Assembly: GCA_964586145.1 (NCBI GenBank)
Contig: CAZPHH010000006.1
Span: forward strand, 1-64,000
Reading direction: 5' to 3'
Length of the DNA: 64,000 bases
DNA from: JAFGJQ01 sp964586145
Lineage (GTDB): Bacteria; Planctomycetota; Phycisphaerae; UBA1845
The translations under genes and the position numbers were made by a program. Positions 35,200 to 44,381 of the stretch are shown in pieces. Each line of letters opens with the position of its first letter. Position 1 is the first letter of the stretch. Below the pieces are notes generated by a model, which saw nothing but the letters and a program-made list of their open reading frames with translations, made no database searches and was not told the DNA's origin.

Positions 35200-35504
35200 C
35201 CGTTCTCTACCCCGGATTCCCCGGACCCCGATTCGGGCACGTGCAGACTGTGTGTCGCATTGGAGCGAGTCGGTGTGTTCCCACCCAAGCCACAAGATGT
35301 TGTATGGCCGTCGGACCATCCATGGTCATGGCCGCCGCACTGGCTGAGTTATCGGTCGAAGCACGCACCATTACCCTATCCAAACTAACCACTTACGTCA
35401 ACCTGCCACCCCCCGGGCTTCCCATCCGCGCGGAAGGGGCCGCACGCCGGTGTTTTCTACACGCCCCAACGGGGAAAATTGCAGACGGCGGAAGGTCGGG
35501 GACC
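35200..35504. other. Leader region upstream of gspF
   Basis: No gene is visible here. A perfect palindrome GACCATCCATGGTC (35314-35327) stands about 115 bases before the gspF ATG and could be an operator. No convincing sigma-70 pair was found, so the operon promoter stays unplaced. Confidence 0.4.
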
Positions 35505-35553
35505 CCCAAAAACAAAGGCCCGGACGGAGCGGGTGGACCACCCCGACCGGGCC
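35505..35553 (-). terminator. Rho-independent terminator after the M14 peptidase gene
   Basis: Read on the minus strand, GGCCCGG (35547-35553) pairs with CCGGGCC (35517-35523), followed by TTTGTTTTT (35508-35516). It ends the minus-strand transcript of the peptidase and shields gspF from read-through. Confidence 0.8.
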
Positions 35554-35598
35554 GGATAGGCCGTTTCTCGCGATGCGAGCCGAATGGATCGTGCGGGC

Positions 35599-36384
35599 CT
35601 ACTTGCCCAGCGCGACCGACTGGGCCGGCTCATGCTGAATGGCCGCCACCAACGCCTCGCGGTTTGTCGCCCAGCACTCCTCGGCAGGCGCCGGACGCGG
35701 TAATTCCAGCGTGATCGTCGGGATCCCCAGCTCACGGCCCGCCCAGGTGCCGAAGCTGCCCGGCGTGGGGTAGCCGATCGACGGCTTGACCGGGTAGCCG
35801 TTGTGGGTCGCCATCAGGGCGGCGACGGCCTCGCCCGGGCCGTCGAAGTTGTTGCACTGCCGGTTTCGCGAAATCGAATGGATCGAGATGATCAGGCCGG
35901 GCTCCAGGTGCCGCACCAGATCGAGCACGATCTGCGATTCCGGTTCACTGAGCGACGCCGGGCCGCCGTGGGAGCCGTCCCGGGGATCGCTGGGCACCCA
36001 GTTTCCCGTGGGGAAATTGCGGTTCAGATCCACGCCCCGGACGTTCTTTCTCGTGTCTCGGACGTAGCCGTCCGGATTGACGTTCGGGACCACCACCACG
36101 CACCGACCGGCCAGGAGAGTCGGCGAGCCGTTGAGCATCGAGACCAGCTCCTCCGCCACGTACACACTCGCCTGCTCGTTCCCGTGGAACCCGCCCAGAA
36201 CCAGCACCGGCGCGGGCCCGTGGCCGAACGTGAAGGATTCGATCGGACGCCCCTCGACGGAGTAGCCCAGCAGCGCCCGCACCGCCGGCAGGGGCGGTGT
36301 CTGTCCGGTGTAGGCGGCCGGCCGTGCCTGGATGCAGCCCACCAGGGCCGCGGTACTCACGATCATGGCTATGCGTCTGATCAT
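35599..36384 (-). CDS. M14-family zinc carboxypeptidase lipoprotein (MpaA-like)
   Basis: The 261-residue product starts at ATG 36384 (AGGAAG 7 bases upstream) with a lipobox (STAALVGC, cysteine near residue 17). The M14 core is complete: zinc ligands H and E in GGFHGNEQA, the substrate-binding NVNPDGY and RGVDLNRNFP (asparagine-arginine pair), the third zinc ligand H in LIISIHSI, and the catalytic glutamate in ITLELP. The short length and motif set fit the MpaA-type murein-peptide amidases/deacylase-like branch, which remove diaminopimelate from muropeptides, here likely on the periplasmic face of a membrane. The exact substrate is inferred from similarity only. Confidence 0.82.
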   Translation of the reverse strand: MIRRIAMIVSTAALVGCIQARPAAYTGQTPPLPAVRALLGYSVEGRPIESFTFGHGPAPVLVLGGFHGNEQASVYVAEELVSMLNGSPTLLAGRCVVVVPNVNPDGYVRDTRKNVRGVDLNRNFPTGNWVPSDPRDGSHGGPASLSEPESQIVLDLVRHLEPGLIISIHSISRNRQCNNFDGPGEAVAALMATHNGYPVKPSIGYPTPGSFGTWAGRELGIPTITLELPRPAPAEECWATNREALVAAIQHEPAQSVALGK

Positions 36385-36526
36385 CTTCTCGCTTCCTCCC
36401 CCCGTTATCGGTCGTTCGCCGGTCCCCTTCCCAACCAAATCGAGATGCGCCGTGCCGATCCGAAACCGGTCGGCCGGAAGCACCCGAACCACTTGTGGCT
36501 ACGGCGATTGGCGATGGAAGCGGCGG

Positions 36527-37645
36527 TCACCCGGTGGCGTCGATCGGATCCACCGGTCGGGTGGTCGTCCGACGCGTTCGGGCCGGCGTGCGCGATGCGG
36601 CGGCGGTCGCCTTGCGGGCCCGAGCCTGCACGGTGTTTTGCGTCGACTCAAAGAAGCTGCCGAGGCTGCGAATCCGCTCGTACCGCTTCTTGAGGATGGT
36701 TTCGATCTTGTATCGCTTCAAATCACGAAGCGTGTCCGTGATGTGCGACTCGAGATTGGCGGCGGCAGCGGCCGGGTCCCGGTGGGCCCCGCCGAACGGC
36801 TCCGGAATGATCTGATCCACCAGACCGAGCCGCTTGAGTTCCTTGGCCGTCAGCTTCAATGACTCGGCCGCCCTTTTGCGCTGCTCGCCGGTGCGCCAGA
36901 GAATGGCCGCGCATCCCTCCGGGGAAATGACGGAATAGAACGAGTGCTCGAGCATGGCCACACTGTCCCCCACGCCGATTCCCAGGGCGCCGCCGCTGCC
37001 CCCCTCCCCGATCACCGCACAGACGATCGGCGTGCGCAACCGGGACATTTCCATCAGATTCACGGCGATGGCGTACGAGATTCCGCGCTCTTCCGAGCCC
37101 ACGCCCGGGTAGGCGCCCGGCGTGTCAATCAGGCAGACCACCGGGACCCCGTACTTGGCCGCCAGCCTCATCTTGAGCAGGGCCTTGCGATACCCTTCCG
37201 GATGGGCGCAGCCGAAGTTGCACGCGATGCGTTCCTTGGTGTCCTTGCCTTTGTTGTGTCCGACAAGCATCACCTTGTGCGGCCCGATCCGCCCGAACCC
37301 GGTGATGATCGCCCGGTCGTCCCCGAAGCATCGATCACCGGCCAGTTCACAGAAGTCGCGGACCATCAGGCGGAGGTAATCCGTCAACAGCGGGCGTTGC
37401 GGGTGCCGGGCGACCAGAACGGTCTCCCAGGGAGTCAAGTGGGAGTACATGCGCTTGGTCATGGACCGAAGCCGGGACGTCATTTCCTCGATGTCCTTGG
37501 AGACATCGCGGTCCGATTCCTTTTCCCGGCGGCGCAGCTCCTCAATTTCGGACTGAATGCGCAGGAGCGGCTTCTCAAACTCCAGATAGCTGGACGCCCC
37601 CAGGCCGGCGGCGCCCGCCGTTGTCGTATTGGCTTGGTTACTCAT
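36527..37645 (-). CDS. accA: Acetyl-CoA carboxylase carboxyltransferase subunit alpha
   Basis: The product transfers carboxyl from biotin to acetyl-CoA in fatty acid synthesis, together with AccD. Its 372 residues show FEKPLLRIQSEIEEL at the N-terminus, HPQRPLLTDYL, DRCFGDDRAI, HNKGKDTKERI, the crotonase-fold oxyanion region (CLIDTPGAYPGVGSEERG) and GEGGSGGALGIGVGD, with SVISPEGCAAILWR. All are hallmarks of AccA. The last about 45 residues form a basic alanine/arginine/threonine tail not found in the E. coli protein. accD is not in this window. The gene stands between two unrelated minus-strand genes, probably with its own promoter in the 284-base gap upstream. Confidence 0.95.
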   Translation of the reverse strand: MSNQANTTTAGAAGLGASSYLEFEKPLLRIQSEIEELRRREKESDRDVSKDIEEMTSRLRSMTKRMYSHLTPWETVLVARHPQRPLLTDYLRLMVRDFCELAGDRCFGDDRAIITGFGRIGPHKVMLVGHNKGKDTKERIACNFGCAHPEGYRKALLKMRLAAKYGVPVVCLIDTPGAYPGVGSEERGISYAIAVNLMEMSRLRTPIVCAVIGEGGSGGALGIGVGDSVAMLEHSFYSVISPEGCAAILWRTGEQRKRAAESLKLTAKELKRLGLVDQIIPEPFGGAHRDPAAAAANLESHITDTLRDLKRYKIETILKKRYERIRSLGSFFESTQNTVQARARKATAAASRTPARTRRTTTRPVDPIDATG

Positions 37646-37929
37646 GTGTCGCTCTCAGAACTCCGTTCGGGCCGGCCCGTTGCGGGCCGTTGCCGGAACC
37701 ACCTGCCCCGCGCCATGTGCCAGAGTCTATCCGCAGGTGTTCCAGAAATAAAGGAGGATTCGCGGGCGACCGCCATAAGCTCTTGTCTCATGGCCCATTA
37801 TACGGAAGACTCCCCACTTGTAACCAACCGCCGCTGCGAAGGTTGCGGCCGTTTCTGGGCGCCAATGGAGAAGTAGGCCTAAGTATCGGTCGTCAAACGG
37901 CTTATGGGGATCAAGCGCATGGATGCGAA

Positions 37930-38919
37930 TCAGGCGTCTCCATACCCGTGCGGGTGCGATCGATGCCACGCCCAGGCGGTTTCGATGATCTCCCGAATGT
38001 CCGTGTGCCGGGGCTGCCACTCCAGTTCGGCCATCAGTTTGCCGGGGTCTGCATAGAGCTCCGGCGGATCGCCCGGCCGGCGGGGCGCGGGCTTGGCGGG
38101 GATGGGGTGTCCAGTAACCTCTCGCGCCGCCTCGAGGACCTGTTTGACGGAGGTGCCCACTCCGGTCCCCACGTTATAGGCGCGAAATTCTCCCGGCTCC
38201 TGCGTCTCGATGGCCCGGACGTGGGCGTCGACCAGATCGTCCACGTGAACGTAGTCACGGATGCAGGAACCATCCCGGGTGGGATAGTCCACGCCGAAGA
38301 TCTGGGCGTTCTCCCGCTGTTCGAGGGCAACCTGGAGAATCACCGGGATCAGATGGATTTCCGGATCGTGGTCTTCCCCAAGACTCCCGTCGGCGGCCGC
38401 GCCGCAGGCGTTGAAATACCGCAGGCACGTCACGCCGAGCTTCCATGCCCTGGCGGAATCCCGCATGGCCCACTCCATCGCCAGCTTGGTGTTTCCGTAG
38501 GGGTTGATGGGGGCCTGGGGCATGGACTCTGTGATGGGAACCGCGGCCGGTATGCCGTAGCACGCGCAGGTGGAACTGAACACCAGGCGCAGAACCTGGT
38601 ACTTCTGCATGAGGTCCAGCAGCGTGATCGTGTGGACCACGTTGTTGCGGTAGTACTTCAGCGGTTCGGCGACGGATTCGCCCACGTTCAGGTATGCGGC
38701 GAAGTGAAGCACGCCGTCAAAGCCGGCGTCGCGGATGAGGGTCTCGAGCGCCCGGGCATCGGCAAGGTCGCCCAGCACGAACGTGGCCCGCGGATCGACC
38801 GCCGCCGCGTGGCCGGCGCCCAGGTTGTCCCAGACGACGACTTCGTGGCCGCGATCGCACAGACCCCGTACGCAGAAGCTCCCCACGTACCCCGCGCCGC
38901 CGGTTACCAACAACTTCAT
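37930..38919 (-). CDS. galE: UDP-glucose 4-epimerase
   Basis: The product is an NAD-dependent short-chain dehydrogenase that interconverts UDP-glucose and UDP-galactose. The 329-residue protein starts at ATG 38919 (MKLLVTGGAGYVGS, the Rossmann GxxGxxG). Other landmarks are VLHFAAYLNVGES, the catalytic SSTCACYG serine region and the YxxxK pair in NPYGNTKLAMEW, and the sugar-nucleotide part LRYFNACGA and SCIRDYVHVDDL. It is 29 bases downstream of a small unknown gene and probably in the same transcript. Confidence 0.92.
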   Translation of the reverse strand: MKLLVTGGAGYVGSFCVRGLCDRGHEVVVWDNLGAGHAAAVDPRATFVLGDLADARALETLIRDAGFDGVLHFAAYLNVGESVAEPLKYYRNNVVHTITLLDLMQKYQVLRLVFSSTCACYGIPAAVPITESMPQAPINPYGNTKLAMEWAMRDSARAWKLGVTCLRYFNACGAAADGSLGEDHDPEIHLIPVILQVALEQRENAQIFGVDYPTRDGSCIRDYVHVDDLVDAHVRAIETQEPGEFRAYNVGTGVGTSVKQVLEAAREVTGHPIPAKPAPRRPGDPPELYADPGKLMAELEWQPRHTDIREIIETAWAWHRSHPHGYGDA

Positions 38920-38948
38920 GGATGCATGCCTTTCCGCATGAGGTTCGG

Positions 38949-39230
38949 TCATCCGCCGACCACGTCGTCCAGGCGGGAGAGGCTCGCGATGCCCGCCCAG
39001 AGCACGTAGACGCGCTGCCGATTGGGGTTGATGCCGTCGCGGCTGGCGTCCAGCACGTACAGCTCCTTGGAGGCGTGCCCGTCGCGGCAGTCGTGGACGT
39101 CGGCGCCGGCAAGCCAGACGCCGGATTCGGTCGCCTCCACCAGGGTCCCCAGATACACGATGGGGCCGAACGTATCAAGCACGACACGCTGGTCCACCAA
39201 CGGCTGCACATCCTGCGGAACGGGACCCAT
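38949..39230 (-). CDS. Small conserved-looking protein upstream of galE
   Basis: The 93-residue product is read from ATG 39230, preceded by AAGGTGGA at suitable spacing; in-frame codons before it do not look coding. It is a small beta-rich protein with VVLDTFGPIVYLGTLVEA, GVWLAGADVHD and ELYVLDASRDGI, a pattern like an Sm-like or barrel fold. No family name is known to me. It is cotranscribed with galE (29-base gap) and diverges from the cytochrome-like gene on the other strand, sharing a 109-base intergenic region. Confidence 0.6.
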   Translation of the reverse strand: MGPVPQDVQPLVDQRVVLDTFGPIVYLGTLVEATESGVWLAGADVHDCRDGHASKELYVLDASRDGINPNRQRVYVLWAGIASLSRLDDVVGG

Positions 39231-39248
39231 GGAGCGCTTCCACCTTCC

Positions 39249-39277
39249 TTGAACACCCTGCCAGGCACGGATATAGT
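39249..39277 (+). promoter_or_regulatory. Promoter of the cytochrome-like gene
   Basis: TTGAAC (39249-39254) and TATAGT (39272-39277) are separated by 17 bases, 62 bases before the ATG at 39340. The match to sigma-70 is good. Confidence 0.6.
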
Positions 39278-39339
39278 ATGGGCACTGCCTTCGGAGCGTC
39301 AACGGCGTTGCCGTGCTCTGCAACCCTGGAGGACAAGCC

Positions 39340-40407
39340 ATGGCATGGAGAGCCCTACCGAACACCTGGCGACTTTCCGTCGCCGTGCTGCTGCTGAGTC
39401 TGTTTGCCGCCGCGGCTCTTGTGCCGGCCGCGGATGTCGAGGCGGAGTATCAGCGGCGAGTGCAGGCCCTGGCCGCGGACGACGTGGACGGGCACCTCCA
39501 ACTGGCCCTCTGGTGCAGGGACCAGGAGGCGTGGACGCTGCTTCGCAACGAATGCACGCACATTCTGCGCCTGGTTCCCGAACACCAGCAGGCCAGGCTC
39601 CTGCTGCAACTGGCCCGGACCAAGCTGGGCCAGAAGGAGGAAACGCCGTCGGCCGATCCAACCGCTCCCACCGACGGCGCCGGCGCCGCCACGGACTTCG
39701 CCCGCGTCGTCACCGACGAGGAGATCCAGACGATGCGCCGGATCGAACTGGGCCTCGGCCGGCCCGACCGGGTGCAGGTCCGGTTCCTCACGGTTCCGGA
39801 TGTCGCCAAGACCGCCGACACCGCCTTCGCCGACGAGTTCTTTGCCGCGAATCGGCAGGAACGGGCCGCATTCATGAAGCGTATCCCTGCGGAACGGGCG
39901 TGGTTCATTCTGTCACAGCCGGGCCGTGAGCACGCCCGGCGCTACGGACCGTACATCCAGATCAACAGTGATCCGGAAGTCTTCGCCGAGTTTGAGCGAG
40001 GCGTGCTCCCGGTCATCCAGGCCGGTTGCGCCTCCGCGCAGTGCCATGGCGGGGAGAACGCCCGGGGCTTCCGCCTGTTCACGGGCCGGCGGCTGTCCAA
40101 GAACCAGGTGTACACCAACTATCTGATCCTCAACAGCTACGCGCAGGACGGGCGGAAAGGCCCGGAGAAGCTGATCGATCGAGCCATGGGACACCATTCG
40201 CTGCTGCTGTTCTACGGCCTGAAAAACCCCATGGTAAACGAGTTGACGCCGGGCGTGCATCCCGTTCCCATCGATCCGGTGTACCGCAGCGACCGAGACC
40301 CGAAGTACGAGCGGATCCTCCGCTGGATCAACATGCTCAGCGTGGTTCCTCCCGAGTACGGGATCGACGTATCCCCGGCGCCACCCGCGCCCCCGGCCCC
40401 CAAGTAG
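39340..40407 (+). CDS. Exported cytochrome-c-like protein with CX4CH haem motif
   Basis: The 355-residue product starts at ATG 39340 (GGAGG 7 bases upstream) with a signal peptide ending near ALVPAAD. The N-terminal part is helical and TPR-like (AALAADDVDGHLQLALWC, LRLVPEHQQARLLL). The central part holds FERGVLPVIQAGCASAQCHGGENARGF-type sequence, where CASAQCH is a CX4CH version of the haem-c site; planctomycete cytochrome domains often use this form. The closing LRWINMLSVVPPEYG resembles the end of such domains. A role in periplasmic electron transfer or surface binding is inferred. A TM/other gene starts 18 bases downstream. Confidence 0.65.
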   Translation: MAWRALPNTWRLSVAVLLLSLFAAAALVPAADVEAEYQRRVQALAADDVDGHLQLALWCRDQEAWTLLRNECTHILRLVPEHQQARLLLQLARTKLGQKEETPSADPTAPTDGAGAATDFARVVTDEEIQTMRRIELGLGRPDRVQVRFLTVPDVAKTADTAFADEFFAANRQERAAFMKRIPAERAWFILSQPGREHARRYGPYIQINSDPEVFAEFERGVLPVIQAGCASAQCHGGENARGFRLFTGRRLSKNQVYTNYLILNSYAQDGRKGPEKLIDRAMGHHSLLLFYGLKNPMVNELTPGVHPVPIDPVYRSDRDPKYERILRWINMLSVVPPEYGIDVSPAPPAPPAPK

Positions 40408-40425
40408 CGAGCAGCCCGGATACCC

Positions 40426-41139
40426 GTGGGCATCGTACAGTGGGCATTGCTGATTGCGGTCGCACTGGCCGGCCTCACCGGGGCCGCCAGCGTGCATCAT
40501 CAGCGCCGGTTTCGCCGGGACATGGCCCGGCTGGCCCGGCGCCTGAAGCTGCACTACACTCCGGAGGATCGGCTGGATCTGCTGGCCCGCTTCGACGAGC
40601 TCCCGCTGGTGCGGCAAGGGCACAACCGGCGAACCGGGCACGTGATCACCGGGGCCACGCCGTACGGGTCGGTTACGTGTTTCCGTCTGGCGTACGAGAT
40701 CGGCTCCGGGGGCCTCCGCGAAGTCCGGCAATGGATGCTGGCCGTTCTGGAAACGGAGTGTGACCTGCCTTTTCTCGTGCTCACGCCCGCGGACGACCGG
40801 GACGGGGCGACGGACGTGTGGTCGGACCTCGTCTCAGAAGACGCAACGGAGTGGACGCAGCAGGGCCCGACGCGGGTCTGGAGGCACGTCCTTGATGACA
40901 CGGCTACTGCGGCATGGCCGTCCGGATGCGCGCCGGTTGAGCGCACGCTCGCCGTTCTGGCCGACAAGCCGACCGCGTTCGGCTTGGTCTTGCAGGGCTC
41001 TCGGATCGCAGCCTGCTCGCCAACGCCGGGGGCGGCCGGCATCGCGGAGGCGGCCATGGATGTCGTGATCGAGTATGCCCGACGCGTGCGCGATCACCTT
41101 GATTCCGTCGGTTCCGACGCGGATGCAGCAACGGAGTAA
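40426..41139 (+). CDS. Hypothetical single-TM protein upstream of trpB
   Basis: The 237-residue product from a GTG at 40426 has a membrane segment at about 3-22, then a basic region (HHQRRFRRDMARLARRL) and a soluble domain with LLARFDELPLVRQGHNR, PYGSVTCFRLAYEIGSG and WMLAVLETECDLPFLVL. This looks like a small alpha/beta domain seen in uncharacterised planctomycete proteins. The stop overlaps the trpB start (TAATG), so translation is probably coupled. No enzyme motif was seen. Confidence 0.6.
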   Translation: MGIVQWALLIAVALAGLTGAASVHHQRRFRRDMARLARRLKLHYTPEDRLDLLARFDELPLVRQGHNRRTGHVITGATPYGSVTCFRLAYEIGSGGLREVRQWMLAVLETECDLPFLVLTPADDRDGATDVWSDLVSEDATEWTQQGPTRVWRHVLDDTATAAWPSGCAPVERTLAVLADKPTAFGLVLQGSRIAACSPTPGAAGIAEAAMDVVIEYARRVRDHLDSVGSDADAATE

Positions 41140-42392
41140 TGGAGCAGCACGTGGTATTGAGCCATAACAGCGCAGCGGTTGAATCGGGACCGGCGGATGC
41201 GGGCGTGCCGGACGCCCGGGGGCGGTTCGGGGCGTTTGGCGGGCAATACGTGCCGGAAACGCTCATGGCGGCCGTGCATCGCCTGGAGGAGGCCTATGCG
41301 GAAGCCCGGCAGGACCGCGCGTTCTGGCGTGAACTGGACCACTACCTGCAAACGTACGCCGGACGTCCGAGCCCGCTGTACTTCGCCGCCCGCCTCACGG
41401 AACGGCTGGGCGGCGCGAAGATTTACCTGAAGCGCGAAGACCTCAACCACACCGGCGCCCACAAGATCAACAACACGCTGGGCCAGGCCCTCCTCACGCG
41501 CCGCATGGGAAAGAAGCGAATCATCGCGGAAACCGGGGCCGGCCAGCACGGCGTGGCCACCGCCACCGCCGCCGCGTGCTTCGGCCTGGAGTGCGTGGTG
41601 TACATGGGTGCGGAAGACGTGCGACGGCAGAAACTCAACGTCTTCCGCATGGAGCTGCTGGGCACGCACGTGGTCCCGGTGGAGACCGGCCAGAAAACGC
41701 TCAAGGACGCCATCAACGAGGCCATGCGCGACTGGATGGCCACCTCCGACAACACGCATTACGTCATCGGAAGCGTCATGGGGCCACACCCGTTCCCGAT
41801 GATCGTGCGGGATTTCCAGTCCGTCATCGGCCGGGAAACCCGGGCGCAGGTGATGGCCGCGGAAGGACGACTGCCGGACTACCTCGTGGCCTGCGTGGGC
41901 GGCGGCAGCAACGCGGCCGGGATGTTCGCCCCGTTTGCGAAGGACGAATCGGTTCGGATGGTCGGGGTGGAGGCGGGGGGTGAAGGCGTGGGGACCGGGT
42001 TGCACGCGGCCACCCTGGCAGCGGGTCAGCCGGGCGTACTGCACGGCATGTTCACGTACGTGCTACAGGACGAGGACGGCCAGACCCTGCCCGTGCACTC
42101 GTGCTCGGCCGGGCTGGACTATCCCGGAGTCGGGCCGGAGCATTCGTACTGGAAAGACAGCGGCCGAGCCGAGTACGTCGCCGCCGACGACGGCGAGGCC
42201 CTGCGGGCCTTCACCCTGCTCAGCGAAACGGAAGGCATCATTCCGGCCCTGGAGCCGGCCCACGCCATCGCCCACGTGGTGAAGCTGGCCCCGACGCTGC
42301 CCAGGGACCGGATCATCGTCATCAACCTCTCCGGGCGGGGAGACAAGGATGTTGTGGAGGCGGCTCGCCTGCTGGGCCGGCAGATCGGATAG
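41139..42392 (+). CDS. trpB: Tryptophan synthase subunit beta
   Basis: The product joins indole and serine to make tryptophan. Its 417 residues carry FGGQYVPETLMAA, the PLP lysine K109 in HTGAHKINN, the glutamate of AETGAGQHG, the phosphate-binding VGGGSNAAG, and the C-terminal LSGRGDKD. It is the TrpB1 type, slightly longer at the N-terminus. trpA does not follow; the next gene is an unrelated HEAT lipoprotein, so the partner lies elsewhere or the enzyme acts alone here. It starts within the stop of the previous gene. Confidence 0.95.
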   Translation: MEQHVVLSHNSAAVESGPADAGVPDARGRFGAFGGQYVPETLMAAVHRLEEAYAEARQDRAFWRELDHYLQTYAGRPSPLYFAARLTERLGGAKIYLKREDLNHTGAHKINNTLGQALLTRRMGKKRIIAETGAGQHGVATATAAACFGLECVVYMGAEDVRRQKLNVFRMELLGTHVVPVETGQKTLKDAINEAMRDWMATSDNTHYVIGSVMGPHPFPMIVRDFQSVIGRETRAQVMAAEGRLPDYLVACVGGGSNAAGMFAPFAKDESVRMVGVEAGGEGVGTGLHAATLAAGQPGVLHGMFTYVLQDEDGQTLPVHSCSAGLDYPGVGPEHSYWKDSGRAEYVAADDGEALRAFTLLSETEGIIPALEPAHAIAHVVKLAPTLPRDRIIVINLSGRGDKDVVEAARLLGRQIG

Positions 42393-42511
42393 CGAGAGGA
42401 CGGACCGCGCCCGCTTGTGCGGAAAGGCCCCGTTACGAAGCGTGTGTGCCGGTTTCCATCTGTGATCGGGGACGTTGAGAAACGCACCGTTGCGTGGTAG
42501 AGTCTTTCGCC

Positions 42512-43354
42512 ATGCGAGTGACTTCTCTGCGAGCAATCCTGTGGGTCTGTGCGCCGTGCCCGGCGTTACTGTTGCTCCTGCTCGCCCCCGGCTGCAGCGG
42601 GCACCGAAAGCCTCAGAAGCACCCCAGCCTCATCACCGAGTCGGACGCAGCGGCCTTCCTCCAGCAGGCGATGGAAGCGCCGAACGCGGACGACCGGCGG
42701 GAGGCGATCGTCCAGCTTCGTCGCACGAAATACATCTCGCAGGACACGGTGGTCCGCGGCCTGTGCGGCGTGGCCGAGACGGACACCAGCAACGTCGTGC
42801 GGCGGACGGCCATCGGCGGGCTGGCCCAGTCGGGCCGGGCCGAGGCCCTGCCGACGCTCGTGGCGATCCTGACCCAGGAAGAGGAACACGACCCGCGCGC
42901 GCGGCCCGCCACCGGCACGGTGCGAAGCGAGGCCGCCGGCGCGCTGTTGTACCTGATCCACGACGGCGTGAACGTCTCCCGGCACGCAACCGCCATCCGC
43001 CCCGCGGCAATACAGGCCCTGGCGTCCGATCCGTCGCGTGAGACGCGGATGCGGGCCGCTGAGTTGCTGGGACACCTGCCGGACCGGGAAACGCTGGACA
43101 CCCTCGTGTCGGGCCTGGAACAAAGCGACTTCGGCGTCGTACTGGAATGCGAGCGGTCACTCATGCGAATGACCGGCCACTCGCACAACCACGATCCGCT
43201 CGCGTGGCGCGCCTGGCTGGCCGAGGCGTCCGATCCCTTCGCCGACGCCGGTCGGCTGGACGCGCAACTGGAACGGAGGGAGCCGAACTGGTTAGAGCGA
43301 ACCTGGGATTCCACGCGCCGTTCGCTCGCGTCGTACCGACCCAAGGGACAGTAA
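42512..43354 (+). CDS. HEAT-repeat lipoprotein
   Basis: The 280-residue product starts at ATG 42512 and has a signal peptide with a lipobox (LLLLAPGC, cysteine near residue 29). The mature part is a run of helical HEAT/PBS-lyase-like repeats: ADDRREAIVQLRRTKY, NVVRRTAIGGLAQSG, AIQALASDPSRETRMRAAELLGHLPD and LVSGLEQSDFGVVLECERSL. Such proteins act as scaffolds at the membrane; the partner is unknown. A histidine-rich spot (GHSHNHD) near 220 could bind metal. It lies 12 bases before the zinc alcohol dehydrogenase gene in the same direction. Confidence 0.75.
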   Translation: MRVTSLRAILWVCAPCPALLLLLLAPGCSGHRKPQKHPSLITESDAAAFLQQAMEAPNADDRREAIVQLRRTKYISQDTVVRGLCGVAETDTSNVVRRTAIGGLAQSGRAEALPTLVAILTQEEEHDPRARPATGTVRSEAAGALLYLIHDGVNVSRHATAIRPAAIQALASDPSRETRMRAAELLGHLPDRETLDTLVSGLEQSDFGVVLECERSLMRMTGHSHNHDPLAWRAWLAEASDPFADAGRLDAQLERREPNWLERTWDSTRRSLASYRPKGQ

Positions 43355-43366
43355 TCGAGCCCCGCT

Positions 43367-44326
43367 GTGCGAGCCATCACCTTTGACACGAAACCACGTT
43401 TCGTCGGCGACCACCCGGACCCCCGACCGGCGTCCGGCGAGTGCCTGCTGAAGGTCCACGCCGCGGGTATCTGCTCGACGGACCTGGAAATTCTCCGCGG
43501 GTACATGGGCTTCGCGGGCGTGCTGGGGCACGAGTTCGTGGGCACGGTCGTGGAAGGTCCGGCCCGATGGAAGGGCTCTCGAGCGGCCTGCGAGATCAAC
43601 TGCGTCTGCGGCCGGTGCGACATGTGCCGGACCGGACTGCCCACCCACTGCCGCAACCGAACGACCATCGGCATCGCCGGGCGCGACGGCTGCTTTGCCG
43701 ACCTCATCGCCGTGCCCGAGCGGAACCTGCATCTCCTGTCCGACGCCGTCTCGGATGAAGAAGCCGTCTTCGTGGAACCCCTGGCCGCCGCCTACCAGAT
43801 CATCAAGCAGTGCCCGGTGGATGCGCGGATGACCGTGGCGGTCGTCGGGAGCGGGCGACTGGGGTTGCTGGCGGCCCAGGTGCTGGCCGGCACCGGCTGC
43901 CGGCTTCAGGTGGTCGGCCGCAACCCGCACACGCTGGAGTTCTGCGAAAAGCGGCAGATCCAGTCGGTGTCCGTGCAAGATCTGGTCCCCCGCAACGATC
44001 ACGACCTCGTGGTCGAATGCACCGGCGCCCCGGAGGGCATGAAGATTGCGCTGGCCCTGATCCGCCCGCGCGGCACCATCGTGCTCAAGAGCACCTATGC
44101 CGACACCGGGTCGCTGAACCTGGCCCCGGCCGTCGTCAACGAGGTGAGCATCGTGGGCAGCCGTTGCGGCCCGTTCCCGGAAGCGATCAACGCCCTGGCC
44201 CGCAAGGAAATCGAGGTCGGCCTGATGGTCGCCCGGTCGTACAGGATCGAAAAAGGACTGGAGGCCCTGGAGGCCGCTGCCGATCCCAGGAATATCAAGG
44301 TGCTGCTGCGCATCAATCCACGATGA
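43367..44326 (+). CDS. Zinc-dependent alcohol dehydrogenase (MDR superfamily)
   Basis: The 319-residue product from a GTG at 43367 is an MDR oxidoreductase. It has the catalytic zinc region (AGICSTDLEI and GHEFVGTV), the four structural zinc cysteines in INCVCGRCDMCRTGLPTHC, the nucleotide-binding fold starting VAVVGSGRLGLLAAQ, and a Rossmann ending VVECTGAPEG. The chain is shorter than the usual 340-380 residues, with a reduced C-terminal lobe. The closest types are the threonine/sorbitol dehydrogenase-like branch; the substrate is open. The neighbours (HEAT lipoprotein, pgeF) give no clue. The ribosome-binding site is weak. Confidence 0.8.
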   Translation: MRAITFDTKPRFVGDHPDPRPASGECLLKVHAAGICSTDLEILRGYMGFAGVLGHEFVGTVVEGPARWKGSRAACEINCVCGRCDMCRTGLPTHCRNRTTIGIAGRDGCFADLIAVPERNLHLLSDAVSDEEAVFVEPLAAAYQIIKQCPVDARMTVAVVGSGRLGLLAAQVLAGTGCRLQVVGRNPHTLEFCEKRQIQSVSVQDLVPRNDHDLVVECTGAPEGMKIALALIRPRGTIVLKSTYADTGSLNLAPAVVNEVSIVGSRCGPFPEAINALARKEIEVGLMVARSYRIEKGLEALEAAADPRNIKVLLRINPR

Positions 44327-44381
44327 GCAAGCAGGCTGTCGGCTGTAGGCGCGGGCATGTGAACGGAGTCGCATACGAATC

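Noticed and set aside
37790..37876. 28-residue frame with a CEGC motif on the plus strand
   Set aside because: There is no ribosome-binding site, it is very short and one CxxC is not enough support.
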